Positions 1-5,912 of a stretch of 9,067 bases of DNA are shown here, piece after piece. The notes under the pieces were generated by a model that was not told the origin of the DNA, made no database searches, and worked only from the letters and a program-made list of their open reading frames with translations. The DNA lies in NCBI GenBank assembly GCA_017483405.1, contig JAFUWP010000222.1:1-9067 (forward strand). The letters are read 5' to 3'. The position numbers and the translations under genes were made by a program. Each line of letters opens with the position of its first letter. The stretch's first letter is position 1. Source of the DNA: Oscillospiraceae bacterium (GTDB lineage Bacteria > Bacillota > Clostridia > Oscillospirales > Ruminococcaceae).

Positions 1-7
1 ATGACAA

Positions 8-586
8 ATGGCTGTAAGTTTGATGAAAGGTCAAAAAGTTGACCTCACAAAAGGAAACCCAGGACTCTCTAAACTGATTGTAGGTCTCGGCTGGGATGTC
101 AACCGCTATGACGGCGGTGCTGATTTCGACCTCGATGCCGCCGCCTTCCTGCTGGATGCCAATGGCAAAGTCACCAGCGATGCGGATTTCGTATTCTACA
201 ACAATCTGAAACATGCATCCGGTTCGGTAGAACACACCGGCGACAACCTCACCGGCGAAGGCGAAGGCGATGACGAAGTCATCAAAGTCGATTTGAGCAA
301 AGTGCCTGCCAATATCAGCAAGATTGATTTTACTGTTACCATCTACGATGCGGAAACAAGATGCCAGAATTTCGGACAGGTCAGCAATGCTTATATCCAC
401 GTTCTGGATGAAACCAACGGTACAGAGCTGATTCGTTTCGACCTCGGCGAAGATTTCTCCGTAGAAACAGCCATTGTTGTCGGCGAATTGTATCGTCATA
501 ACGGCGAATGGAAATTCAACGCTATCGGTTCGGGATTCGCCGGCGGTCTGTATGCGCTGGGCAAGAATTTCGGTGTCAATGTATAA
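8..586 (+). CDS. terD: TerD-family calcium-binding stress protein (paralogue 1)
   Basis: This is a full-length single-domain TerD protein of 192 residues, the normal size for the family. TerD proteins are cytoplasmic or membrane-associated Ca2+-binding beta-sandwich proteins linked to tellurite, phage and chemical stress resistance; their biochemical role is still unclear. The family opening is present (KGQKVDLTK, then VGLGWD at 25-30). Both acidic Ca2+ clusters are intact: D39/D41/D43 in DFDLDAAAF, and GEGDDE at 85-90. The C-terminal block ELYRHNGEWKFNAIGSG is also canonical. The ATG at 8 is chosen because it gives the standard MAVSL start. Its ribosome binding site would lie before the window, since only 7 bases precede it. 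It is about three quarters identical by hand count to the next gene, so the pair arose by tandem duplication. Family assignment is secure; the exact role is not. Confidence 0.95.
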   Translation: MAVSLMKGQKVDLTKGNPGLSKLIVGLGWDVNRYDGGADFDLDAAAFLLDANGKVTSDADFVFYNNLKHASGSVEHTGDNLTGEGEGDDEVIKVDLSKVPANISKIDFTVTIYDAETRCQNFGQVSNAYIHVLDETNGTELIRFDLGEDFSVETAIVVGELYRHNGEWKFNAIGSGFAGGLYALGKNFGVNV

Positions 587-602
587 TTATTATATTTTAT
601 TT

Positions 603-610
603 AAAGGAGG
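603..610 (+). promoter_or_regulatory. Strong ribosome binding site for second terD
   Basis: AAAGGAGG lies 9 bases before the ATG at 620, inside an AT-rich 33-base gap after the first terD. It is a near-perfect complement to the 16S rRNA tail and supports that start. No promoter or hairpin is visible in the gap, so the two genes are probably cotranscribed. Confidence 0.85.
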
Positions 611-619
611 ATTTTTCTT

Positions 620-1195
620 ATGGTAAATCTGTCTAAGGGTCAGAAAGTTGACCTCACAAAAACAAACCCTGGTCTGACAAAAATTATGGTAGGTCTCGGA
701 TGGGATATTAACAAATATGACGGCGGTTCTGATTTCGACCTCGATGCCGCTGCTTTCCTGCTCGGCGCAGATGGTAAGGCCGCATCCGAAGCTGATTTCG
801 TATTCTACAACAACAAGGAACATGCCTCCGGTTCTGTCGTTCATACAGGCGATAACAAAACCGGCGCAGGCGATGGCGATGACGAAGTTATCAATATCGA
901 CCTGAGTGCTGTTCCGGCTAATGTTGACAAGATTGATTTCACTGTTACCATCTTTGAAGCTGATGCCAGAAATCAGAATTTCGGTCAGGTCAACAATGCC
1001 TATATCCGCATTCTGAATCAGGAAAACGGCGAAGAACTGATTCATTTCGACCTCGGCGAAGATTTCTCTATTGAAACAGCTGTTGTTGTTGCGGAACTCT
1101 ATCGCTATAACGGCGAATGGAAATTCAACGCCATCGGTTCGGGATTCTCCGGCGGACTGGCCGCACTGTGCCGCAATTTCGGCTTGGATGCATAA
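620..1195 (+). CDS. terD: TerD-family calcium-binding stress protein (paralogue 2)
   Basis: This is a second complete TerD protein of 191 residues. It has the same layout as its upstream neighbour: KGQKVDLTK opening, VGLGWD, Ca2+ ligands D38/D40/D42, GDGDDE at 84-89, and the closing ELYRYNGEWKFNAIGSGFSGGL. Both metal sites look intact, so it should bind Ca2+ like characterised TerD proteins. The ATG at 620 has an ideal Shine-Dalgarno. Differences from paralogue 1 are spread over the protein and mostly conservative, while several DNA segments remain nearly identical (for example around 504-548 and 1112-1156). That pattern fits an old duplication with purifying selection or gene conversion. A long antisense reading frame over this gene is a codon-usage shadow. 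Confidence 0.95.
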   Translation: MVNLSKGQKVDLTKTNPGLTKIMVGLGWDINKYDGGSDFDLDAAAFLLGADGKAASEADFVFYNNKEHASGSVVHTGDNKTGAGDGDDEVINIDLSAVPANVDKIDFTVTIFEADARNQNFGQVNNAYIRILNQENGEELIHFDLGEDFSIETAVVVAELYRYNGEWKFNAIGSGFSGGLAALCRNFGLDA

Positions 1196-1201
1196 TCCGT
1201 C

Positions 1202-1804
1202 ATGGCAGTCGAATTAAGAAAAGGACAGAAAGTCAATTTATCCAAAAATACCGGCAAACCACTGGGAGAAATTCTGATTAATCTCAACTGGAGTCAGCCC
1301 CCTGCTAAAAAAATTCTGGGGCTGACACTGCCGCAACAATCGATAGATTTAGACTTGGGCTGTCTTTATGAAATGAAAAATGGCAAAAAAGGCTGTGTAC
1401 AAGCTCTCGGCAACGCGTTCGGCAATTTGCAGGGTTTCCCGTACATCGCACTTGACGGCGATGACAGAAGCGGTGCATCTTCCGATGGTGAAAATCTCCG
1501 TGTCAACGGTGCGCGTATATCAGAATTCAAGAGAATCCTGATTTATACCTTCATCTACGAAGGCGCGGCAAACTGGAAATTCGCGGATGGCGTTGTGACT
1601 GTCAAATGCCCCGACAGTCAGGATTTAATCGTCCGTATGGATGAATATGGTTCTGCCCTGAGAATGTGCGCGATTGCCATGCTGGAAAACAGCAATAACG
1701 AAACTTTTTCTGTAGAAAAGCTGGTACAGTTCTATGAAGGCCATCAAAAAATGGACAGAGCTTTCAACTGGGGTATGAACTGGGTTGCCGGCAGAAAAGA
1801 TTGA
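1202..1804 (+). CDS. terA: TerA-like TerD-superfamily protein
   Basis: This 200-residue protein opens like TerD (MAVELRKGQKVNLSK) but then follows the TerA pattern. The matching stretches are IDLDLGCLYEMKNG, GCVQALGNAFG, PYIALDGDDRSG, then IYEGAANWKFADGVVTV, CAIAMLENSN and GHQKMDRAFNWGMNW. Acidic residues in IDLDLG and LDGDD probably replace the usual TerD metal-binding clusters. Many annotated TerA proteins are about twice this length, so this corresponds to the single-domain form. The ATG follows the previous stop by only 6 bases and has no good Shine-Dalgarno, so translation is probably coupled to the upstream terD. Superfamily membership is clear; the TerA label rests on motif memory rather than a search. 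Confidence 0.85.
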   Translation: MAVELRKGQKVNLSKNTGKPLGEILINLNWSQPPAKKILGLTLPQQSIDLDLGCLYEMKNGKKGCVQALGNAFGNLQGFPYIALDGDDRSGASSDGENLRVNGARISEFKRILIYTFIYEGAANWKFADGVVTVKCPDSQDLIVRMDEYGSALRMCAIAMLENSNNETFSVEKLVQFYEGHQKMDRAFNWGMNWVAGRKD

Positions 1805-1817
1805 GGTATTTCAAACT

Positions 1818-2429
1818 ATGAGCGTAAATTTAGTAAAAGGCCAGAAAGTCAATTTACAGAAATCTGACGGCGGCACTCTCAAAAAAGTCGTTGTCGGACT
1901 CGGCTGGGATGAGGCACAGCAACAGAAATCCGGCGGACTGTTCGGCAGTCTGTTCGGCAGTACCCAAACGCAGAATATCGACTGTGATGCATCTGCATTT
2001 GTCTGCGTTGAGGGAAAAGTCGTTTCCAGTACAGATATTGTCTATTTCGGAAATCTGAAACACAGTTCCGGTGCAATTCAGCATCTGGGCGATAACCTCA
2101 CCGGTGCAGGTGACGGCGATGACGAACAGATTATTGTTGATTTGCAGAGCGTTCCGCAGAATTATGACAAACTCATCTTTGTCGTCAACATCTATCAGGC
2201 AAGAGAACGCAATCAGCATTTCGGCATGATTCAGAATGCATTTATCCGCATTGTCGATGCGGATAACAATCAGGAACTCTGCCGCTATAATCTTTCTGAT
2301 AACTATAACGGCATGACAGCTATGATTTTCGGCGAAATCTACCGTCATAACGGACAGTGGAAATTCAACGCTGTCGGACAGGCAACTACCGATAATGATA
2401 TAAAATCTCTGGCAAGCCGTTTCAAATAA
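1818..2429 (+). CDS. TerD-family protein with Gly/Phe-rich insertion
   Basis: This is a 203-residue TerD-family protein (MSVNLVKGQKVNLQK, VGLGWDEA). Between the first strand block and the metal-binding strand it carries a short insertion, KSGGLFGSLFGSTQTQ, after which the first Ca2+ cluster reads IDCDASAF. The second cluster, GAGDGDDEQI, is intact, as is the closing EIYRHNGQWKFNAVGQ. One acidic ligand of the first loop is therefore altered compared with DFDLD. The ATG at 1818 is preferred over an in-frame TTG at 1785 because it gives the family start and follows GAGG at 1803-1806; the TTG would overlap the TerA-like gene. It lies 13 bases after that gene and is the last TerD-only gene before a terminator hairpin. 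Confidence 0.93.
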   Translation: MSVNLVKGQKVNLQKSDGGTLKKVVVGLGWDEAQQQKSGGLFGSLFGSTQTQNIDCDASAFVCVEGKVVSSTDIVYFGNLKHSSGAIQHLGDNLTGAGDGDDEQIIVDLQSVPQNYDKLIFVVNIYQARERNQHFGMIQNAFIRIVDADNNQELCRYNLSDNYNGMTAMIFGEIYRHNGQWKFNAVGQATTDNDIKSLASRFK

Positions 2430-2460
2430 CAGTATCCGAAACATGTAAGTAAAGCAAAGA

Positions 2461-2492
2461 TAAGAGGAATCCGGAGATTCCTCTTATTTTTT
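2461..2492 (+). terminator. Intrinsic terminator or attenuator inside the ter cluster
   Basis: A perfect 10-bp stem (TAAGAGGAAT at 2461-2470 pairing with ATTCCTCTTA at 2477-2486) closes a 6-base loop and is followed by six T residues. This is a textbook Rho-independent terminator. It sits in the only sizeable gap between the four TerD genes and the AAA-TerD fusion, and it ends exactly where the next ribosome binding site begins. I see no convincing promoter between it and the next ATG, so partial read-through is the likely way the downstream gene is expressed. Confidence 0.85.
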
Positions 2493-2499
2493 GGAGGTG
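2493..2499 (+). promoter_or_regulatory. Ribosome binding site for AAA-TerD fusion gene
   Basis: GGAGGTG lies 10 bases before the ATG at 2510 and directly abuts the T-tract of the preceding terminator. It fixes the start of the fusion gene. Confidence 0.8.
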
Positions 2500-2509
2500 T
2501 ATATTAATC

Positions 2510-3721
2510 ATGCAGAATGAACCTAATCAGTCACTAGCCCTTCTGGAACAAAAACTTGACCAGTTCAAAGGCCTTACAGAAGTCAAACTCAATATTCATG
2601 CATTTATCCGGCTGATGCAGGTGTGGAAAGCCGAAACAGAACAGCATCTCGATTATACGCGTGTTCCTCTGCATCTCATCTTCGCCGGAGAAGCCGGCAC
2701 TGGCAGGACACAGGCCGCCGAAATCATGGGAGAAATCTACCATGTACTGGGATTTCTCTCCGAAGGCGAAACCATCCGGCTCAATGCGGCCGAACTCGGT
2801 CAGGCATCTTCCGAAGAAGTACTCGCAAAGGCAGAGGGCAATCTTCTTCTGTTATCCCATCCTGACGGCATGACTCCGGAAGGCGCGGACGTTCTGGAAA
2901 CACTTCTGAATTCCCATCGGGAAAATCTGGCTGTCATTCTTCGGGGAACGCATCAGGAAACAGAGGCTTTATTTGAAAAAATCCCTTCCCTGCGGATGCG
3001 TTTCAGCAAATATTTTGCATTTGCCGATTTTCAGGACGAAGATTTTCAGGTAAAGCCATCTTCTCCGAAATTTGAAATTTTCGATGTTTCCTCCCTCGCC
3101 GAACAGGAAGAACAGCTCGAAGCCCTTCAGGAAGCAGAATTCCCCGTTCCGGAAAAACCGCTCCCCCGAAAACTCGATGCCTCTGCCCGTACCGGCACAC
3201 TGCTCAAAGCCGGCGCAAGACTCGATTTATCTGATTATCTCGCCGAAGAAATCCGCATCCGGCTGGTATATCAGAAATTAAAACTCCCGATGGAGATGGA
3301 TGCTTATGTCTTCATGCTCCATGAAAATGAACTCACCAGCAGTGATGATGATATGGTATTTTTCGGAAATCTCATCTCGAAAAACGGCGGTGCGGCTATC
3401 GTGGACGGTGCGGAATTCCCTGAAACTGCTTTCATCCTGAACAGAGTCTATCAGGATATTCAGAAAATTGCCGTTTGCTTTTCGGCTTACGGAGACAATC
3501 CGGCTTTTGATTTCTCTCAGGTGGAAAAGCCTGTTCTGCAAATTTTCCATCATGATGAACAAATCGCGTGGATGGATTTACAGCATCTCAAAACCGAACG
3601 CACCCTTGTTGCCGCTGAACTCTACCGCTATCAGAACAGCTGGAAATTCCGCGCAGTCGCCTCCGGATACCGTGACGGCCTCGAAGACCTCTGTCACCGG
3701 TTCGGCATCGAAGTTGAATAA
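2510..3721 (+). CDS. Degenerate CfxQ-type AAA+ domain fused to TerD domain
   Basis: This 403-residue protein has two parts. Residues 10-180 follow the CbxX/CfxQ AAA+ pattern: an N-terminal FKGLTEVKLNI block, Walker A-like GEAGTGRT at 60-67, then a Walker B position reading LLLLSH at 112-117, and SLRMRF around 160-165 like the family's arginine-finger segment. The catalytic Lys is Arg66, and the Asp-Glu pair of Walker B (FIDEA in relatives) is Ser116-His117, so ATP hydrolysis is unlikely. Residues 185-222 form an acidic, Pro-rich linker. Residues 225-403 are a TerD domain ending AAELYRYQNSWKFRAVASGY, with poorly kept metal sites: MEMDAYVF replaces DFDLDAAAF and the GDGDDE loop is missing. It probably works as a structural or nucleotide-sensing partner of the TerD proteins; that role is inference. 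Confidence 0.88.
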   Translation: MQNEPNQSLALLEQKLDQFKGLTEVKLNIHAFIRLMQVWKAETEQHLDYTRVPLHLIFAGEAGTGRTQAAEIMGEIYHVLGFLSEGETIRLNAAELGQASSEEVLAKAEGNLLLLSHPDGMTPEGADVLETLLNSHRENLAVILRGTHQETEALFEKIPSLRMRFSKYFAFADFQDEDFQVKPSSPKFEIFDVSSLAEQEEQLEALQEAEFPVPEKPLPRKLDASARTGTLLKAGARLDLSDYLAEEIRIRLVYQKLKLPMEMDAYVFMLHENELTSSDDDMVFFGNLISKNGGAAIVDGAEFPETAFILNRVYQDIQKIAVCFSAYGDNPAFDFSQVEKPVLQIFHHDEQIAWMDLQHLKTERTLVAAELYRYQNSWKFRAVASGYRDGLEDLCHRFGIEVE

Positions 3722-3748
3722 TTTAACATAAATTTAATTTCATCGTGC

Positions 3749-3776
3749 TTTATATTTGATATACTTCTGCTATAAT
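3749..3776 (+). promoter_or_regulatory. Putative sigma-A promoter with extended -10
   Basis: A consensus -10 box TATAAT (3771-3776) is preceded by TG at 3768-3769, making an extended -10 (TGCTATAAT). A weak -35, TTTATA at 3749-3754, lies 16 bases upstream. The surroundings are AT-rich, unlike the genes. The start site would fall near 3783, giving a leader of about 50 bases before the aldolase gene. It would drive the four biosynthetic genes separately from the TerD block. Confidence 0.6.
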
Positions 3777-3778
3777 TA

Positions 3779-3807
3779 TTCAGGGAATACTTCCCTGAAC
3801 CGTTTTT
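3779..3807 (+). terminator. Hairpin and T-tract overlapping the promoter
   Basis: A perfect 9-bp stem (TTCAGGGAA at 3779-3787 with TTCCCTGAA at 3791-3799) has a 3-base TAC loop. It is followed, after CCG, by five T residues at 3803-3807. It could terminate transcription from the AAA-TerD gene. The offset T-tract makes it weaker than the other two terminators. The predicted transcription start falls within the left arm, so new transcripts would lack the full hairpin while read-through transcripts would contain it. Confidence 0.6.
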
Positions 3808-3834
3808 AATTTACAGAATCACGGAGAATATCAC

Positions 3835-4821
3835 ATGAATCAGGAAATTACAGAACTTGCATATCATGTCGGCGGTCTGCTCTATATGCCCGCCTTTCAG
3901 CAGGATATTGCCGAAAAAATTATTCATAAGTCCATTCCCTATCTGACCAGCATTGCTTTCTGTCTGGAAGATTCCGTTCTTGACAGTGCTCTGCCACAGG
4001 CCGAACAGGCTCTCTGCCATATTTTTTCAGAATTATACACCGAAAAGCGCGAAGATTTTCCGTTATTGTTCATCCGTATCCGTTCGGCGGAACATCTGCT
4101 TCACATCCGGAACATGCTCGGCGAAACTGCCGGCATCCTTACCGGCTTTATCCTCCCCAAGTTCGATTCTTCCAATGCGGATGCCTATCTTTCCGCCATA
4201 CAGGAAATCAACCGGAATACAGAACATCCTGTCTATGCTATGCCGATTCTCGAAAGCCGTGCCATTGCGGATATGTCCACCCGTCATCATGAACTGAAAT
4301 TATTATATGATAAATTAATGACCGTTTTTCCCCTGATTCTCAATATCCGCACCGGCGGAAATGATTTCTGCAATCTCTACGGCCTGCGCCGTTCGGAAGA
4401 TGAAAATATCTATCAGATAAGCATCATCCGCGATATTCTTGCCGATATTCTGAATCAGTTTTCCGGTGAATTCGTTGTTTCCGCGCCCGTCTGGGAATAT
4501 TTCGGCATGGAAAATCCTTCATGGATTTCCGGTATGCAGAAAGAATTATCTCTCGACAGACTGAACGGCTTCATCGGGAAAACGGCGATTCATCCCACAC
4601 AGCTGCCGTTTATCTGGGAAAGTCTCAAAGTCTCCGAGGAAGACTATCGCGATGCCTGCCGGATTCTCAGCTGGAATGACCCTCTGAAAGCCGTACAGAA
4701 AGGCTTCGGCGGTTCGCGCATGAACGAACTCAAATGCCACGGCAAATGGGCAAGAAGAATCCGCATTTTAGGCGATTTATACGGCGTTATCCCGAAAGGA
4801 GTGCTCTCAATTGCATTATAA
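3835..4821 (+). CDS. HpcH/HpaI aldolase / citrate lyase-like protein
   Basis: This 328-residue protein is a TIM-barrel C-C lyase of the citrate-lyase beta/HpcH superfamily, the divergent branch found in Ter biosynthetic clusters. Visible family blocks are GGLLYMPA near the start, CLEDSV with acidic E45-D46, FIRIRS with Arg81/Arg83 likely contacting a phosphate or carboxylate, GFILPKFD, PILES with metal-ligand candidate E140, TGGNDF with D177, and KTAIHPTQ with H253-P254. The predicted activity is metal-dependent aldol or ester cleavage or condensation, possibly joining a keto-acid unit to the product of the next enzymes; the substrate is unknown. Start ATG 3835 has GGAG at 3823-3826. The 3' end overlaps the next gene by 11 bases, which indicates coupled translation. 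Confidence 0.9.
   Translation: MNQEITELAYHVGGLLYMPAFQQDIAEKIIHKSIPYLTSIAFCLEDSVLDSALPQAEQALCHIFSELYTEKREDFPLLFIRIRSAEHLLHIRNMLGETAGILTGFILPKFDSSNADAYLSAIQEINRNTEHPVYAMPILESRAIADMSTRHHELKLLYDKLMTVFPLILNIRTGGNDFCNLYGLRRSEDENIYQISIIRDILADILNQFSGEFVVSAPVWEYFGMENPSWISGMQKELSLDRLNGFIGKTAIHPTQLPFIWESLKVSEEDYRDACRILSWNDPLKAVQKGFGGSRMNELKCHGKWARRIRILGDLYGVIPKGVLSIAL
4795..4801 (+). promoter_or_regulatory. Ribosome binding site deciding a TTG start
   Basis: AAAGGAG lies inside the end of the aldolase gene, 9 bases before TTG 4811. No in-frame ATG is available nearby, and the peptide read from the TTG matches the family N-terminus, so this site decides the start of the phosphoribosyltransferase gene. 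Confidence 0.8.
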
Positions 4822-5908
4822 TCAGAATCATCTGCTGAAACTGGCAAAACGCTATCAGAATACCAGAAGAAGCTATTTATTAGTCAATCCGTTACAGGCG
4901 AAACATCTCGCTGTCGAACCGTCTGAATCTCTGCGCATGATGCAGACACTCGGCAGAAAATTATATCAGCATCATCCGGATGCCAAACTGATTATCGGAT
5001 TCGCCGAAACTGCAACCGCAGTCGCTCTGCATTCCGCCATGCAGTTTCCGGAAGATGTCTGCTTTCTGCATACTACCAGAGAAAAACTTGACGGCAGTTG
5101 TCTGCACTTCAAAGAAGAACACAGCCACGCTGTCGAACAAAGATTATATCTTTCCGGAACACTCCCCGAAACATCGGAAATCATCCTGATTGATGATGAA
5201 ATCTCTACCGGAAAAACTATCCGGAATATCGTTTCTCAAATCCGACAGGAACTGCCTGCTTATCAGAATGCGAAATTCATCGCCGGTTCTCTCATCAACA
5301 GGGTTTCGGATGAAAATCTCCGTATACTGGAATCAGATAATATCTTCTGCGAATCTCTCTGCAAACTGGAATATACGGATTATACCGCTCAGGTGGAACA
5401 TTTTCAGGTCAGCGCGCCGGAAGAAATTCCCTTCTCGGAACAGTGCCCCTATAAATGTGTGATTTCCAGAATTCAGCTCCCCGAAAGCCGGAAACTCCAT
5501 ACAGTTCAGGAATACCGGACACGCTATCAGGAATTTGCAGAATCCCTCTGCGCCGAACTTCTGCCGGAACTCCGGAATCATAAAAATCTGCTTGTTCTCG
5601 GTACAGAAGAATGCATGTATCCTGCTCTGATTCTGGGCGAACTTCTCGAAAAACAAGATTATTTCGTCAAGTGCCATGCAACTACCAGAAGTCCTATCGG
5701 TATCTGCCAGGAGGAAACTTATCCCATTCGGGAAGGCTTTTCCCTGCCGAGTTTCTACGACCCGTCCAGAAAAACATTTATCTATAATATTGATAAAAAT
5801 GCCGACACCGTCCTCATCATTACCGACAGCAGGCAGAACACCGAACAGGCGATGCAGAATCTCAGCATCCTGTTTCCGGATTCTGATAAAATTCTGATTA
5901 AGGGGTGA
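4811..5908 (+). CDS. Phosphoribosyltransferase (PRTase_2) with C-terminal TRSP domain
   Basis: This 365-residue protein has the two-domain architecture of the Ter-cluster phosphoribosyltransferases. The N-terminal half is a type I PRTase: an NPLQAKHLAVEP segment at about 26-37, a GFAETATAVA loop, and the PRPP-binding motif IDDEISTGKT with D128-D129-E130 and the STGKT phosphate loop at 132-136. The C-terminal half carries the signature that names the TRSP domain, T292-R293-S294-P295. The enzyme likely transfers or removes ribose-5-phosphate from an unidentified base in a nucleoside-like biosynthetic pathway. It starts at TTG with a strong internal ribosome binding site and overlaps the aldolase gene by 11 bases. 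The next gene follows after 4 bases. All catalytic motif residues look intact. Confidence 0.9.
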   Translation: MHYNQNHLLKLAKRYQNTRRSYLLVNPLQAKHLAVEPSESLRMMQTLGRKLYQHHPDAKLIIGFAETATAVALHSAMQFPEDVCFLHTTREKLDGSCLHFKEEHSHAVEQRLYLSGTLPETSEIILIDDEISTGKTIRNIVSQIRQELPAYQNAKFIAGSLINRVSDENLRILESDNIFCESLCKLEYTDYTAQVEHFQVSAPEEIPFSEQCPYKCVISRIQLPESRKLHTVQEYRTRYQEFAESLCAELLPELRNHKNLLVLGTEECMYPALILGELLEKQDYFVKCHATTRSPIGICQEETYPIREGFSLPSFYDPSRKTFIYNIDKNADTVLIITDSRQNTEQAMQNLSILFPDSDKILIKG

Positions 5909-5912
5909 TGCT

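Noticed and set aside
590..1045. 151-residue open frame on the minus strand opposite the second terD
   Set aside because: It is antisense to a clear TerD gene, shows no recognisable family, and is explained by the codon pattern of the plus-strand gene.
1785..1787. TTG as an earlier start for the fourth TerD gene
   Set aside because: It lies inside the TerA-like gene and adds 11 residues not seen in the family, while ATG 1818 has a suitable ribosome binding site and the standard MSVNL start.
1854..2444. 196-residue open frame on the minus strand opposite the fourth TerD gene
   Set aside because: It mirrors a canonical TerD gene, has a Cys/Ile-rich unrecognisable product, and runs through the terminator side with no ribosome binding site that I can see.
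3756..3761. TTGATA as the -35 box of the promoter before the aldolase gene
   Set aside because: It is only 9 bases from TATAAT, too close for sigma-A. The extended -10 with a weak TTTATA at 16 bases is more plausible.
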